From: Pseudisothecium myosuroides
Lineage: Eukaryota; Streptophyta; Bryopsida; Hypnales; Lembophyllaceae
Assembly (NCBI GenBank): GCA_951799445.1
Contig: OX637292.1
Span: 5,335,296-5,399,295 of the forward strand
Reading direction: 5' to 3'
DNA length: 64,000 nucleotides
In this document: positions 45,661 to 57,047 of the stretch, one piece after another
Layout: every line of letters begins with the position of its first letter
How positions within the stretch are numbered: position 1 is the stretch's first letter
Notes under the pieces: model-generated
Databases searched by the model: none
What the model saw: the letters and a program-made list of their open reading frames with translations, nothing else
What the model was told of the DNA's origin: nothing
Position numbers and translations under genes: made by a program

Positions 45661-46764
45661 GGGTGAATGCAAGAAACACCTGCTGATTTTGTTGCGTTTT
45701 TCCAGTACTCATGACTTTTCTTCCGAAACACTATAAAATTAGAAAAATAAATTTTAAAAAACAAAAAAATATGGCTAATGTATACACCTTTAAGATGAAG
45801 GTAACCACCAAAGGAAATGTATAGAAAAATTCTTTAAGCTAGAAAACTAGAAAAGTGCCAAATCTCAAGAAAATGGATACTTTGATGTATAAATTAGTTT
45901 AAAATAGGAAACAAAAGTAAATACATAAAATGAAAACCAACCATTTGTAACAACTCTATGGACATGGTCAGTCACCCCAAAAACTCTAAAATAATATTTT
46001 ATATGTTTCAAAATGCAAGCAGAAAGAAGCGCATTTTGTAAACTTCTATACCATATATAATTAATTATTTTTAGAATTCCTTTGTACCATAGCTTCAAGT
46101 CATTAGAGAAAATTTGGGCCCTCCAGAGGGCTGCTCTACAGCCCTCCGAGGGACCCTAAAATTTACTTTTTTTTTCAAAAAAATAGTTTTTCCCCTATTT
46201 CCGCCCAGCAGAAACTGCAGCAACAATGGCGCAGGAACCGAAAACTACGAGTAAAAAATTAAAAAAAAAATTGTTATTTTTTTATCTTAAAAAAATTATT
46301 AAAAAAATTTAAAAAAAATTTAAAATTTTTAAAAAAAAAATCACGAAAGCTGATTGCTGCGGGGAGTAGACTGCTCACCGCAGCAGTCAGCTTGGTGTGA
46401 CAAACCAAGATTTTAATAGCTTGGTTTGTCACATTCTAGTAGCCCTCTAGAGAGTTCAGTTTTTCTCTAATGTCTACTAGAAGACCATGCCCTCCAAATT
46501 TCAGCTCAAAATTCATTTTTTGGGGTACTAAATAGTATTAAAAACCTCCAAATTGGTAAGTGTGACATAAAATTGGGGGCTATTTTTGGATAATAAACTA
46601 TTTTTGAAAATTACCAAAAAACTATGTAAGGTGTATAATAGTCATGAGTACCTTGCATATAAATCTTGAGTCATTTGGAGTCAAAACACAAAAATTATAA
46701 CCAAAAAACAAATCAGAACGCAAGGTGTGACGCAAAATAGTACAGGTGTTTCTTGCATTCATCC
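45661..46764. mobile_element. GGGTGAATGCAAGAAACACCT-ended element carrying a nested MITE
   Basis: Termini GGGTGAATGCAAGAAACACC and GGTGTTTCTTGCATTCATCC. After subtracting the CATTAGAG MITE at 46101-46472 the host element is about 732 bp, the standard size of this family. Its right half matches the right arms of both palindromes. Confidence 0.7.
46101..46472. mobile_element. MITE with CATTAGAG...CTCTAATG termini, copy 2
   Basis: A 372-bp element related to 1186-1534 and 52615-52940. It contains a perfect hairpin TGTGACAAACCAAG...CTTGGTTTGTCACA. Flanks are ttcaagt and tctactag. Unfilled relatives read 'tagtctactagaag', so at most one T is duplicated. Confidence 0.78.
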
Positions 46765-47566
46765 AAAATAAAATAATTCATTTTTTTTAAACTTGAAGCT
46801 GCTTCTTTTGAGTTCTGAACTATTTTCATTTTTGGGAAAAAAAAATTGAGTTCTTTGCACTTGCACAAAGGAAGTGTTTGAATACATGTGGAAGTTGGAT
46901 AGTTTATTATTTTTAGAAAATCTCTTCATGAGCTAATATAACTCTAATCGAAGTCTTTATTTTTCAAGTTTGAGCTTGGCGAAGGTAGACATTCAATTGG
47001 AGATTGTTTAAAAATAGTAAAATAATTACACAATATCTATAACTACTATATGTACCTTCATTTCAAATTTCATAGAAAACGGACAAACAATGCGAAAGTT
47101 ATGAGCAAAAAAACACATGTCTGAGGTTAGAGGGACAAAAAAAACTAAAGATAAGTGTTACGTTTCTTGCAATCACCCTTGGGCATTGGATGAAATAAAA
47201 ATTATATCACAAAAAGATAAATAATTGTGTTATTCTATCTTAAGAAAAAGTTTCAAAAACCTTGTCCATCAAAATTGAGGTACGCGAGCCTACTTGCCCA
47301 AAGTTCATTTTGTCCCCAAGGAAACTTCAAATGGAACTTTAGGAGTTGAGTGGGGACTCTGCATGAACAGTAAATGTCCGGAAAAATTTAATGGTGCCCT
47401 TGCTACGAAGTAAACAGACTTTCCCTTCCGGGATGAAAGGCGAATTGAATGGCAAGACGAGCAAAGCAAGTGCACGTGCATGCACTGATTCACTGATCGA
47501 TCGACAACTCGATCGAACTAGCTGATCGATCGATAACGTGCCTTTGAGTGCGCAAGCAGCAGCAAG

Positions 47567-47572
47567 TATATA
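47567..47572 (+). promoter_or_regulatory. Relic TATA box of the peroxidase pseudogene
   Basis: TATATA in gcagcaagtatatacagaag, at the same place relative to the ATG as in the intact gene at 57048. Confidence 0.45.
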
Positions 47573-47877
47573 CAGAAGTCGATCTCACTAAGAGGTTTGA
47601 ACTCCACTCTCATCATCACTACCGGTACTTCCATTCGATCACTCAGCTCACCACTGGCAGCAAGTTTCAAGCTTCAATTAAGCTCTTACTAGAACGACTA
47701 ATTAAGTCACATACTGTACTTCACAAGTTTCCAGACGTAAGATTTGCTAGATCACGTACTGACGGTTACCACACCCAATAATGATTTGAATGGTTGCCTG
47801 ATCAATCGAGTGGGTACGTGGTATAACAGATCGAATAACGTTAACGGTTCAAAACTTACTTCTTCAACCGTTGGACA

Positions 47878-48480
47878 ATGGCCGTTTCGTCGCGGTCTCA
47901 TCAGGCTGCCATGCGCGCAGCACGATGGGCGGCAGCTCCTCTGCTAACAATAATGACCAGGCGCTCATGTGTGCGGCGGCCACCATCCTGATCAGCACGA
48001 TCCTCATGAGCGCCGCCCTAGTCCTCGTCGCGGCGCACTCCGGATCCGAGAGCAGCAGCAACGGTAATCCCAACATCCATAATGGCGACAGTTGCTTGGA
48101 CGGGTTCTACAAGCAGTCGTGCCCCAATGTCGAATCCATCGTCTTCTAATCTGTGCGCGCTTCGTTCCTGAAGGACCGCAGCGTGGCGCCCGGCGGTCTC
48201 TGCCTGGCGTACCACGACTGCTTCGTTCGTGGCTGCGACGCGTCCGTGCTCCTCGACGCACCCGCAACCGAGAAGACGGCCGCCAACAAAGCGGCCTGCA
48301 CGGCTTCGAGGCTGTGGACGCCGCCAAGGAGGCCGTCGAGCGGGCTTGCCCCGGCGTCGTCTCCTCCGCCGACGTGCTGCACTTCGCCGTGCGCGACAGC
48401 ATCGTCTTGACAAGCGGACAAGGCTGGGCAGTGCCCACGGGCCGGTGCGATGCACGGTGTACGTCCCTGGCTTCAGAGGT
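47878..48480 (+). pseudogene. Class III peroxidase pseudogene, 5' half only
   Basis: The sequence is close to the first half of the intact gene at 57048-58127, including the signal-anchor region, the distal heme motif (YHDCFVRGCDASVLLD) and the ACPGVVS region. Defects: the start ATG is out of frame with the body because of small indels in the first 60 bp; GAA has become TAA after VESIVF (48147-48149); one base is missing in the 'gccaacaac' stretch near 48290; and the conserved Cys in VVSCADVL is Ser. Homology stops at 48480, at the codons for 'SLASEV', and the proximal histidine half is absent. The stop is abrupt because the next duplication unit begins there. Confidence 0.88.
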
Positions 48481-48619
48481 GGAAAGATGGGACGAAATCC
48501 TGCACGCTGAACACAATGTGACACCCCTAATAATGAGATATCACCTCCAGAGCTCAAAAATTATGGATTCACTTGATGGGTGGATAAAATCACATATTCG
48601 CATTCTCCTGACCAAACCA
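48481..48619. other. Tandem-duplication junction, unmatched filler of about 140 bp
   Basis: The sequence leaves the peroxidase homology after 'ggcttcagaggt' (48480). It joins germin 3'-flank homology at 'ttctctgggg' (48620), which matches 11012 onward. The stretch between matches neither the peroxidase gene nor the other germin flank. Confidence 0.6.
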
Positions 48620-49051
48620 TTCTCTGGGGAATGGTATATCAAGTTAGAGGAATTGATTAAATTACAATGCATTAACACACAAACACGACCGTTGCACCAC
48701 ACAAAGTATACAGAGTATCTTCTTACTACACTTTTTTCAAGAGAATACATCAGAGGTGCTGGGAATCCTTCTGAATAGTTTACTGATTTACTGATTGAAT
48801 GTTGTCCAACTAATTAACAATGGCGAAGTCACTAATCTCAACGTACATTTGGGTCCTGTGATAGACCAGCTCCCACCAAAACCACATAATGAAGCTACTC
48901 CGGAACTCGTGAGAAGTCTTCCGACTGCGGCGGCTAAACTCTTATCCCCCAAATACACGTTGATAGTGAATGACAAAATATGAATGATGCCTCTAGAGAC
49001 TTCTGAACATTCAATTGAACTCCAGCATGAGCACTAGCTTAGTAAACAAAT

Positions 49052-49729
49052 TTATGCTCGGAAGTTCTTCTGGATGCTGTTCACCATCTCCTCGTCGATC
49101 TTGAACGCCTTCTTTAACACCTCGTCCTTGATGTCCGGAGTGAACAACGCCGGTGCGATGGTTGTTCTCCCTGGGTTCTGGCTGCTCAAAGCTGCAAACG
49201 CCGTCGCCTTGCCGTTGCCGACGTTGAGCTGGAAGTGCACCAGGCCCTTGGGAAACACAAACAACTCGCCTTCCTTGAGGACGGTGGCGAACAAAGTGTT
49301 GTTGGTGCTCACGAAGCCCACGTACAGCTCGCCCTGGACCACCATCAGAATCTCGGATGCCCTGGGGTGGCTGTGTGGAGTGTTGACGCCGCCCTTGGCG
49401 AAGTCCACTCGCGCAGCCGAGATCCCGAGAGTGTTCAATCCCGGGAATTCCGCCACCATGGCTCCCGTCACCTTGGCCTTGTCGGCGTTGTTGGTGTCCC
49501 CCTCGTTCTGCAACACCGCGGACTTGAAGTCGTTCACGGTGACGTTGTTGGCGGGCTTGCACGGGACTCCGTTGATGGTGAGTCCGGAGTGAGGGTCGGC
49601 GACGCAGAAGTCCTGCAGGGGATCGGAATCGGCGGCCATGGCCAGCATGGGCATGACAACAGCCATGCTCACCACCACGACCACTGTCTTCCACCAGTTG
49701 TTGCTGCTGCGGAGCTTCATGATGCCCAT
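49052..49729 (-). CDS. Germin-like protein (cupin), gene 2, intronless
   Basis: It encodes 225 residues with the same layout as gene 1 (11438-12115): a signal peptide ending MLAMA, cysteines at 42 and 57, metal ligands H119, H121, E126 and H165, and sequons at N62 and N143. A secreted, Mn-binding, multimeric cell-wall protein is expected. The start is the ATG at 49729-49727. Eleven residues differ from gene 1, eight of them in the first 49 residues. The middle of the coding sequence is identical at the DNA level for about 235 bp. The TATA box and upstream block are kept, so this copy is probably expressed like gene 1. Confidence 0.93.
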   Translation of the reverse strand: MGIMKLRSSNNWWKTVVVVVSMAVVMPMLAMAADSDPLQDFCVADPHSGLTINGVPCKPANNVTVNDFKSAVLQNEGDTNNADKAKVTGAMVAEFPGLNTLGISAARVDFAKGGVNTPHSHPRASEILMVVQGELYVGFVSTNNTLFATVLKEGELFVFPKGLVHFQLNVGNGKATAFAALSSQNPGRTTIAPALFTPDIKDEVLKKAFKIDEEMVNSIQKNFRA

Positions 49730-49928
49730 GTCGACTCGATCAATTGGCACTCGGTGGTGCTGCAGTTACTTTGAATGAAGGATCTGTTCACAAGTTCAGC
49801 TGCAAGTGGAGCTCTGTGCGTCGCGAGTGTGTGAAGAGAGAATCGAAGTGCAGACAGTGGAATTCAAAGCTGAAGATTGGGAATGGGATGGGATGTTTGC
49901 TGTTTTGAAAACTGCTTGGGTTGTGTGG

Positions 49929-49938
49929 GTTTTTATAG
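49929..49938 (-). promoter_or_regulatory. TATA box of germin-like gene 2
   Basis: Minus-strand AACTATAAAAACCC, about 200 bp upstream of the ATG, in the same setting as for gene 1. Confidence 0.6.
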
Positions 49939-50079
49939 TTACAGCTTGATCGAATGAACTGTGGGGGCGTACGTATTTGAATTCCAGGACGGACGTACGC
50001 GGGGTGGCTGGAAGGGAAGCCCTGAGGACAACTCGGCGAGGAAAACAGATGGAGACTGACGGAGCTCACCAACCAGTAT

Positions 50080-52614
50080 CAAGGAGATGGAGAATCCGGA
50101 TGGAGAATCGAACTTAGAAGTGGGTCAATGCAAGTTTTGGTTTCGACGAGTGTAGTGGGCCGCCGCAGTGTGGTGCTGATGTGGAGTGACAAAATCTCGC
50201 TTTTCTTTGGGCTTGTTTATTGAAGCAAATGGAGTGAAGTCAAGTCATGCCACTGCGCAGATATTGATACAGAATGTTCTTTCTAGTCCAGTGGAGCCGT
50301 AGATGTTCAAGTTGTATGTCCGCAAATGGACACGTGCATTATGCATCTCAGTCTGCTCATAACCGGTTGTTGAGTTTTCAACACTCACATGGCACCGTCC
50401 CATTGGCAACCCATCACCATTGCCATTACAAGTTGCAACTCATAACCTTCTCTCCTTTCAACTTGCTTCCTGCACCCTTGGATCATGAAGATCAAAGGTT
50501 GTGATTGAAAAGTGAACAACCGGTTATGTCCGATAACCTACTCACCGCTCCTGTGGCTCGTCGGTTATCTAATTCATAATCGAATGCACCTCTCGATCAG
50601 GAGCTCCGGTTGAGGACTATTAAAATTTGAAGAATGAGTCACTGAGATTAACCTGCCTATTTGACATGCAGAATGACTGGTTTGCCCAGTTGCCATTGTT
50701 GAAAATTAAAAGTTAAAAATTCCGGAGAAAGACAAATGTGCAAAATGGGGAGAATAATTGATTTTTTTTTTTTTGACAAAGTATGGATTTGTTGATGCAA
50801 GAGTATAATCGGGGTCATTCCCTAGGTATCTGTTATATATGGGTCTTTGCTTGTCATAGGCTAGTTTACCTTATACGAGGAAAAACGACTTGGATTTAAT
50901 GAGGAGTAAAAATCAGACAAGGAAAATGACCTAGTTGGCTAGCTGGAATTGATGAGGCGTGTAAATCAGACAAGTGAAGCATCACTTGTGAAGTGATTTG
51001 AGTCTAATTTGGGCATGGATATTTACTATTATTGCGGTACATTTACTTCATGCATTAAATTTTGCAACACTCCTACCTTGAGTCTTTGTTGATCTTTCCT
51101 TTTTGCAATGAAATCTTCTTTTCATTTTTTCAAAAAAATATAAAAAATTGCCAAGCAATGCTTGCAATCCATCATGGCTTAGAGTTGGAGTTAGGGATTT
51201 TGATTTATTTTGTTATTATACATTGATGTAGTTCATAGAGCTAAAATTGTAATACTCACATCCATTGAGCTCTAAAACTTGATCCAAATTAATTAAAGTT
51301 AACTTTAATGAGCTAGATGTTGATAAAATACTCTTGAATAGTTCCTTTTGTGATTCAAAGATAAGCTAAGATCTTTTTTTTATATAGAAATAAAATAAAT
51401 AATACCTCAACAAATAAAATATAACCACCATCTGCTGCAAACACACTAAAAAAAATCCTTGGACCAAAAAAAAATGAGAAATTGTAGTCTTTTATTGAAT
51501 ATTATACATGTAAAATCATCCAAATGTTGTTTTATTATATTGTGGGCATTTGAAGGATAATATGAGCATTGATAGTTTGATACTGAAGTCAAAAGGTGGT
51601 ACAAGCAAATTTTGGATTAAAAATAAGTTGGTAGTTTCTTGTGCCACTAAATATAAATTAGGGCTCTATGTAGAAAAAAAAGTTAGGGCCACGATGAATT
51701 TTACAGATAACCAATATATTGCTTATAATAATATGATGTTGATAAATGATTAAAAATCGTATTAATATCATAAAAAATAACTAATAATAATTCATTAAAT
51801 ATAACAATAATATGCATTATATAATTTTAAATCATATTTAATGAAGTTTGTAGTGGGAACTAGTTACTATTATCATTAACTTTGTTAAATTGGTCTAATC
51901 TTTTGCCAGATATTGTGACACAAATTTACAAAAAGCTCTAAAAAGTATGCCAATTGCCAATTTACATTTCAAGTTTCGCACCCTAAAAATACCAAAATTG
52001 TGGTATATGCCAATTTAACAAAATTAGTGTTTATCAAATGATTGGGATTTTGAAGAGCAAACTAACTTTGAAACAGGTAACTGCACCTAAATTCAACCGC
52101 TTTCTAAATCTGTTCAATCTAGATGCTTGCCTACAATGTACTCCCACTATTCATGAGAGTCTATGATCGATTTTAGAAAAACCAATTTTCAGTACTTTAA
52201 AAATTCATAGTTTATTCATGTGGTGTCCAAAAAATGCATTCTTAGAGAATCTACTTCTAATTAATCCCCTTTTGAATACCAACAAGACCCCACATAAAGT
52301 TTTTCAATATAATAATAGGAACCATGCTTAATTGCTTATTTGTGCAATTTTAGGTGTAGTTACCTTACCCTAATATCACATCCCTAAGATTGTTACCACT
52401 ACATTGCCACATAACCCTGTCTTTCACAACACAAAATTCCTGAAAATTACATGGAATTAAACAAACAGAAACCAAGAAGATAAACAATTCTAATTGTTGC
52501 CAGAATTTTGCCTTCAATCTTGAAAGTTTAACAAACAAACAAAAGGAATCTTGAAAGACATTCAACTTGCTGACTGTGTGATATTTTTCCCAGTGACGAC
52601 TCCAAGCGCATCTG
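50080..52614. other. Spacer homologous to 12500-16725, no gene seen
   Basis: It aligns in order with the spacer behind germin gene 1, without the hAT MITE at 12782, the nested MITEs at 13396-14330 or the pogo-like MITE at 16047. It therefore holds the empty sites. It has one private block (about 50360-50580, 'ataaccggttgttgag' to its inverse 'aacaaccggttatg'), which is itself flanked by inverted repeats and may be another small element. Confidence 0.6.
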
Positions 52615-52940
52615 CATTAGAAAAAACCCAGCCCTCCGGAGGGCTACTCCGAAGTAACAAGCCAAGCTATTCAAATGCTTGGCCTATCACTCCAGAACTG
52701 TCCCGCAGTGAGCAATCAGCCAGGTTGACTACTTGCCGAAATGGTCAGAAATCGCGATTTTTTTTAATTTTTTTTATTAATTTTTTTACTCATAAATTTC
52801 AGTTCCTGCGCCACTGTTGCTACAGTTTCTGCTGCGCAGAAACAGGGGAACACTAATTTTTGTGCAAAAAAAAAGTAAATTTCAGGGGCCCTCGGAGGGC
52901 CATGGAGCAACCCTCCGGAGGCCCCAAATTTTCTCTAATG
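52615..52940. mobile_element. MITE with CATTAGA...CTCTAATG termini, copy 3
   Basis: A 326-bp element in the opposite orientation to copies 1 and 2. The related unfilled site at 20561-20570 reads gcatctgattcag; here gcatctg and attgag flank the element, so no base is duplicated. Confidence 0.78.
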
Positions 52941-53115
52941 ATTGAGTTTTCAAAACGAACCCACTCAACCAAGTTGTATCAAACCTGGAAAGATGGGCAG
53001 CTATCAGACCATATTTGGACTTCAAAAATTGTTCATTCATTATGCTCCCATTTTGCTATAACATGTTCTAAATTGGAATTGAAACATATCAATCCTAGTG
53101 GTGAGATTGTTGTAG

Positions 53116-54145
53116 ATCAGAAATTTTGTTGAAATGGCATATGAAATCTGCCATTTTTCCATTTAAATCCTTCTTGCGTCTGAAATAACTCTTCAACTTC
53201 CCGCATTGATTGACTTCCTTCTCAAAACTTGTGTTGAGTTTGAGCAAGTGCTTTGTCATCAATTTTGATCAATTTTCAACTATGAAAAACTCTATCCTAA
53301 CTGGTGGTGATAAAAAAGATGGTGTTGCAACTTGCAAATTAAAAAGTGAAGATTACCGGTACATGTATATGTGTGTTCTCTCTTTGCCAAATTTGGAGAT
53401 GAAAAAAGTTGATGAAAAATGAGAATTTTCCAGCTCCAATAGTTGTTTACGTTTGCCCAAAAGCTTTGCACTAGCCACACTATAGGAGTACAGGCCACCA
53501 GGTTAATTCCTAAAGTCTCTAAGACCTTTTTTCCATCAACAACCATTTCAAACTACAATTTCTAATAGAAAGAGCAAAAAACTTTACAAATTGCTCTCTT
53601 TCTATAGTTAACCATAAGATTTTGCACTAGACTAGTAAAAAAATTTGTAGAATTTTCTTAAAAACTTTCACCAAGTAGATTGCAAGATAATTGCTATTAA
53701 AGTGAAGAATATATGGCGAATTTTGTTAAAATGGCACCATTCCTCAACTTTGGCACTTGTTTACAGTTTAGTCGAGCGATCTGAAATGTATACCAGTTTT
53801 ATATGGTATAAACTGCATGATCTGAAAATGGCATATGGAATATTGCTATTTTAATGAAATTTGTCATATATTGATTTTTGAACACTTAACGTGACTAGAC
53901 TATTTGACTTTAAATCTTTTTTTAACTTATAGTTTTTGCACTAAAATTTTGATTTGAAATTTTTCATATTGAAGATTTGAATTGAAAGTCTAGGTAAAAT
54001 ATCAAAACAAAAGACTTGATTATTGTTCTGAAGAAATTGTTAGGTACAACCATACAAGTTGGTACAAGATTGAATGAAAATCTAAATTTTCAATAGCTCT
54101 AGGATGGAAATTTTCAAATACAATAATTTCAATTATAAGATTGTT
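53116..54145. repeat. About 1-kb block absent from the unit-1 copy at 20740
   Basis: At 20735-20745 the sequence 'gttgtagcaagttatccacac' is continuous. Here 'gttgtag' (53115) and 'tagcaagccacact' (about 54140) are separated by about 1 kb, which is related to 42612-43430. It contains a diverged GGCAATTT-ended MITE (53713-53880) with a central palindromic part. No coding sequence is recognised. Confidence 0.45.
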
Positions 54146-54204
54146 CAAAAATAGCAAGCCACACTTAACCATTTGAATTTATTTTTTAAATTGTTAAAAT
54201 TGAG

Positions 54205-55297
54205 GGGTGAATGCACGAAATACTTGTACTATTTGTTGCGTTTTGTCACACCCTAGTTTTTGAATTTTTTTTTTGCCATAACTTCTGTGTTTTAGCTCCA
54301 AATGACTCAAAATTTATAAAAAAGCTACTCATAACATTATACACCTTTCCTAATTTTTTTGGTAATTTTCAAAAGTAATTTACTATTTTTAAACAGCCTC
54401 GATAATTTCTCACAATGGGTGATTTAGGGGGGTTTTGCACTTTTTTTAACCCAAAAAAACGAATTTTGAGCTGAAATTTAGAGAGAATGGTCTTCTAGTA
54501 GACTTATAGCTACAATCCAAAGGATTTTAAAAAAACCTTAATTTTATGTGGTGTACAAGTTCACAAAGGGAGCTCCTTTTTGCATTTTTTTTCAAAGGTA
54601 TAAAACATTATTTTGGTGCGTTATTGGGTCAAAACCCATCACCAAAAAGTTTTCTCAAATGGACTATTTTTTTATTTTTATTTTTAAAAAATCCTATTTT
54701 TTACAAATTAAAATCTCAAAAGTGGTATTTTCTTCACTAGAATTTTGGACTTAGAATTCACCCAAAAACTGGTGAAGAAAATACCACTTCTGACATTTTA
54801 ATTTTTTAAAATAGGATTTTTTTTTTTTAAAAAATCAAAAAATTGTCCATTTGCGAAAACTTTTTGGTGATGGGTTTTGACTCAATAATGCACCAAAATA
54901 ATGTTCTATACCTTTGGAAAAAAATGCAGAAAGGAGCTCCCTTTGTGAACTTGTACACCACATAAAAATAATTTTTTTTTAAAAATCCTTTGGACTGTAG
55001 CTATAAGTCTACTAGAAGACCATTCTCTCTAAATTTCAGTTCAAATTTTGTTTTTTTGGGTTAAAAAAAGTGCAAAACCCCCCTAAATCACCCATTGTGA
55101 GAAATTATCGAGGCTGTTTAAAAATAGTAAATTATTTTTGAAAATTACCAAAAAAATTAGGAAAGGTGTATAATGGTTATGAGTAGCTTCCCTATAAATT
55201 TTGAATCATTTGGAGCTAAAACACAGAAGTTATGGCAAAAAAAAAAATCAAAAACTAGGGTGTGACAAAACGCTTTAAGTGTTTCATGCATTCACCC
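54205..55297. repeat. 1,093-bp near-perfect palindrome, second copy
   Basis: The ends are GGGTGAATGCACGAAATACT and AGTGTTTCATGCATTCACCC, with a centre near 54751 where 'gtattttcttcacta' faces 'ggtgaagaaaatac'. It is homologous to 39952-41040 and belongs to the same family. TGAG occurs on both sides (54201-54204 and 55298-55301), a possible short target duplication. Non-coding. Confidence 0.85.
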
Positions 55298-55958
55298 TGA
55301 GTTACAAATAAATCCAATATGTTATTTTTTCAAGAAATATTTATGATTGCCCGCTAAACAAGAAGCTCTATAACTTTTGCATCACCAATCCAAATGGAAT
55401 GAATTAAAGCTTTAGATGTAGACAAAAATATAATCTATGATTCTATGAGAAAGACAAAACAAAACAATGCACTTCAAGCTTTTTAGATTTTTTTTGTAGC
55501 CCAATCTCCCCCATTTTGAGCTTAATTATTGTACCATAATTTTTTCTCCTCAACACTGGTTAAAATAAAAAATTATATTCCTAGAAAACTAATATGTCAT
55601 TCTAGCTTAAGAAAAGTTTCAAAAACCTTGTCAAGAGTTGAGCCTACTTGTCCAAAGTTCATTTTGTCCTCCAAGGGCTGAGGGAACTTTGGAAATTTAG
55701 GAATTATGTGGGAAAGACTGTTGTGTACTTGTGCTTCCTTGTGTGAAATTTAATTTGAGAGGATCATGTCATTAACTCATAAACAACGCTGCAGACGTTT
55801 GGCATCCGTTGAATGACAAGGATTTCTCTTGTAGTCTTGTGTAGGACAAAAGAGCAATTGTTCATCCTCAGAATTTTGTGTGAAAAGTGGAGAACTTCTA
55901 CAATAGCTTGACTTCCAATGAGTGCTTTTGGATATTTTATGCCAAAGATTCTCACTAT

Positions 55959-56152
55959 ATGGGCAATCTCATTAGAATGGCAAAATTATTTTAAAACGGC
56001 ATGAAAATAGTTCAGAACAACCATTCTAAATCTATACCTATCCTAGATGGTTCAAAACACCCGTTTTGAAATCTATACCAATTCTAGATGGTGAGAATGG
56101 TATACTGTCAAAGTGGCACTTGGAATATCGCCATTTTAATGAAATTGCCCAT
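55959..56152. mobile_element. ATGGGCAATCTCATTAGAATGGC-ended MITE
   Basis: A 194-bp element with inverted termini ending in ATGAAATTGCCCAT. It contains direct repeats of 'tctatacc..tcctagatgg'. It is the complete form of the outer element at 13396-14330. Confidence 0.75.
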
Positions 56153-56215
56153 CTATTCCAAAATGGATGATTTCCATGGTCACCAGTCCATCTTTAAGGG
56201 TTAAGTTTCAATACC

Positions 56216-56368
56216 ATGGGCAATTTCATTAAAAAGGCGGTATTTCAAGTACCACTTTGCTTGTGTGCCATTTTCACCATCTAGGACAAGTATAGATTTA
56301 GAACGGATGTTCTGAACTGTTTTCATGCCATTTTAAAATAATAGCGCCATTTTAATGAAATTGCCCAT
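56216..56368. mobile_element. ATGGGCAATTTCATTAAAA-ended MITE, inverted neighbour
   Basis: A 153-bp element with perfect ATGGGCAATTTCATTAAAA ends at left and inverted TTTTAATGAAATTGCCCAT at right. It is the same family as 55959-56152, in opposite orientation and only 64 bp away. Confidence 0.8.
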
Positions 56369-56770
56369 TACCCTGGAGTAGAAGTATCCCTCGCATCTGG
56401 CCCGCCACCCACGCCGCCCACACTTAATAAACCTGAAGGGGGATTACAAAAGCGTCGTCCACGCAGAGTAAGCAAACAACCAGTCACGAAGTTTAACTTC
56501 GAGTCAGAATTCGAGTATGAAAACCCGGTTAAGTTACGAGATGGTGAAGGACTCTTCCACACTGTTCAGAGTCCCTGCAGAAGACTTCCGGAAAAATTTA
56601 ATCGTGGCCTGGCTACTAACAGACTTTCCCATCCAGCCTTGAATTAATGGCGAATGGCAAGACGAGCAAAGCGAGTGCACGCGCGCCATGCACGCATGCA
56701 CTGATTCACTGATCGATCGAGAACTCGATCGAGCTAGCTGATCGTGCCTGAGGGCACTTGCAGCAGCAAG

Positions 56771-56776
56771 TATATA
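56771..56776 (+). promoter_or_regulatory. TATA box of the class III peroxidase gene
   Basis: TATATA in agcagcaagtatatacagaag, about 275 bp upstream of the ATG. Upstream, cgatcgagaactcgatcg and neighbouring gatcgatc palindromes are shared with the pseudogene promoter. Confidence 0.5.
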
Positions 56777-57047
56777 CAGAAGTCTGAGAGGTTTGAACTC
56801 CATCCTCATCATCACTACTTCCATTCATTCAGCTCACGAGCAAGTTTCAAGCTTCTTATGAGATCAACTAAGTCACATACTTCACAAGTTTCCAGACATA
56901 AGGTTTACTTCTAGATCACGTACTGACGGTTACCAGACCCAATATTGAATGATTGCCTGATCAATCGAGGGGGTAATATACCGATCGAATAACCGTTCAG
57001 ACTTCTTCGACCGCCTCTAGCTGCAAAGTACAAGCTAGGATCGGACA

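Noticed and set aside
48004..48557. Minus-strand frames up to 179 codons over the peroxidase pseudogene
   Set aside because: Arg-rich shadows of GC-rich peroxidase sequence.
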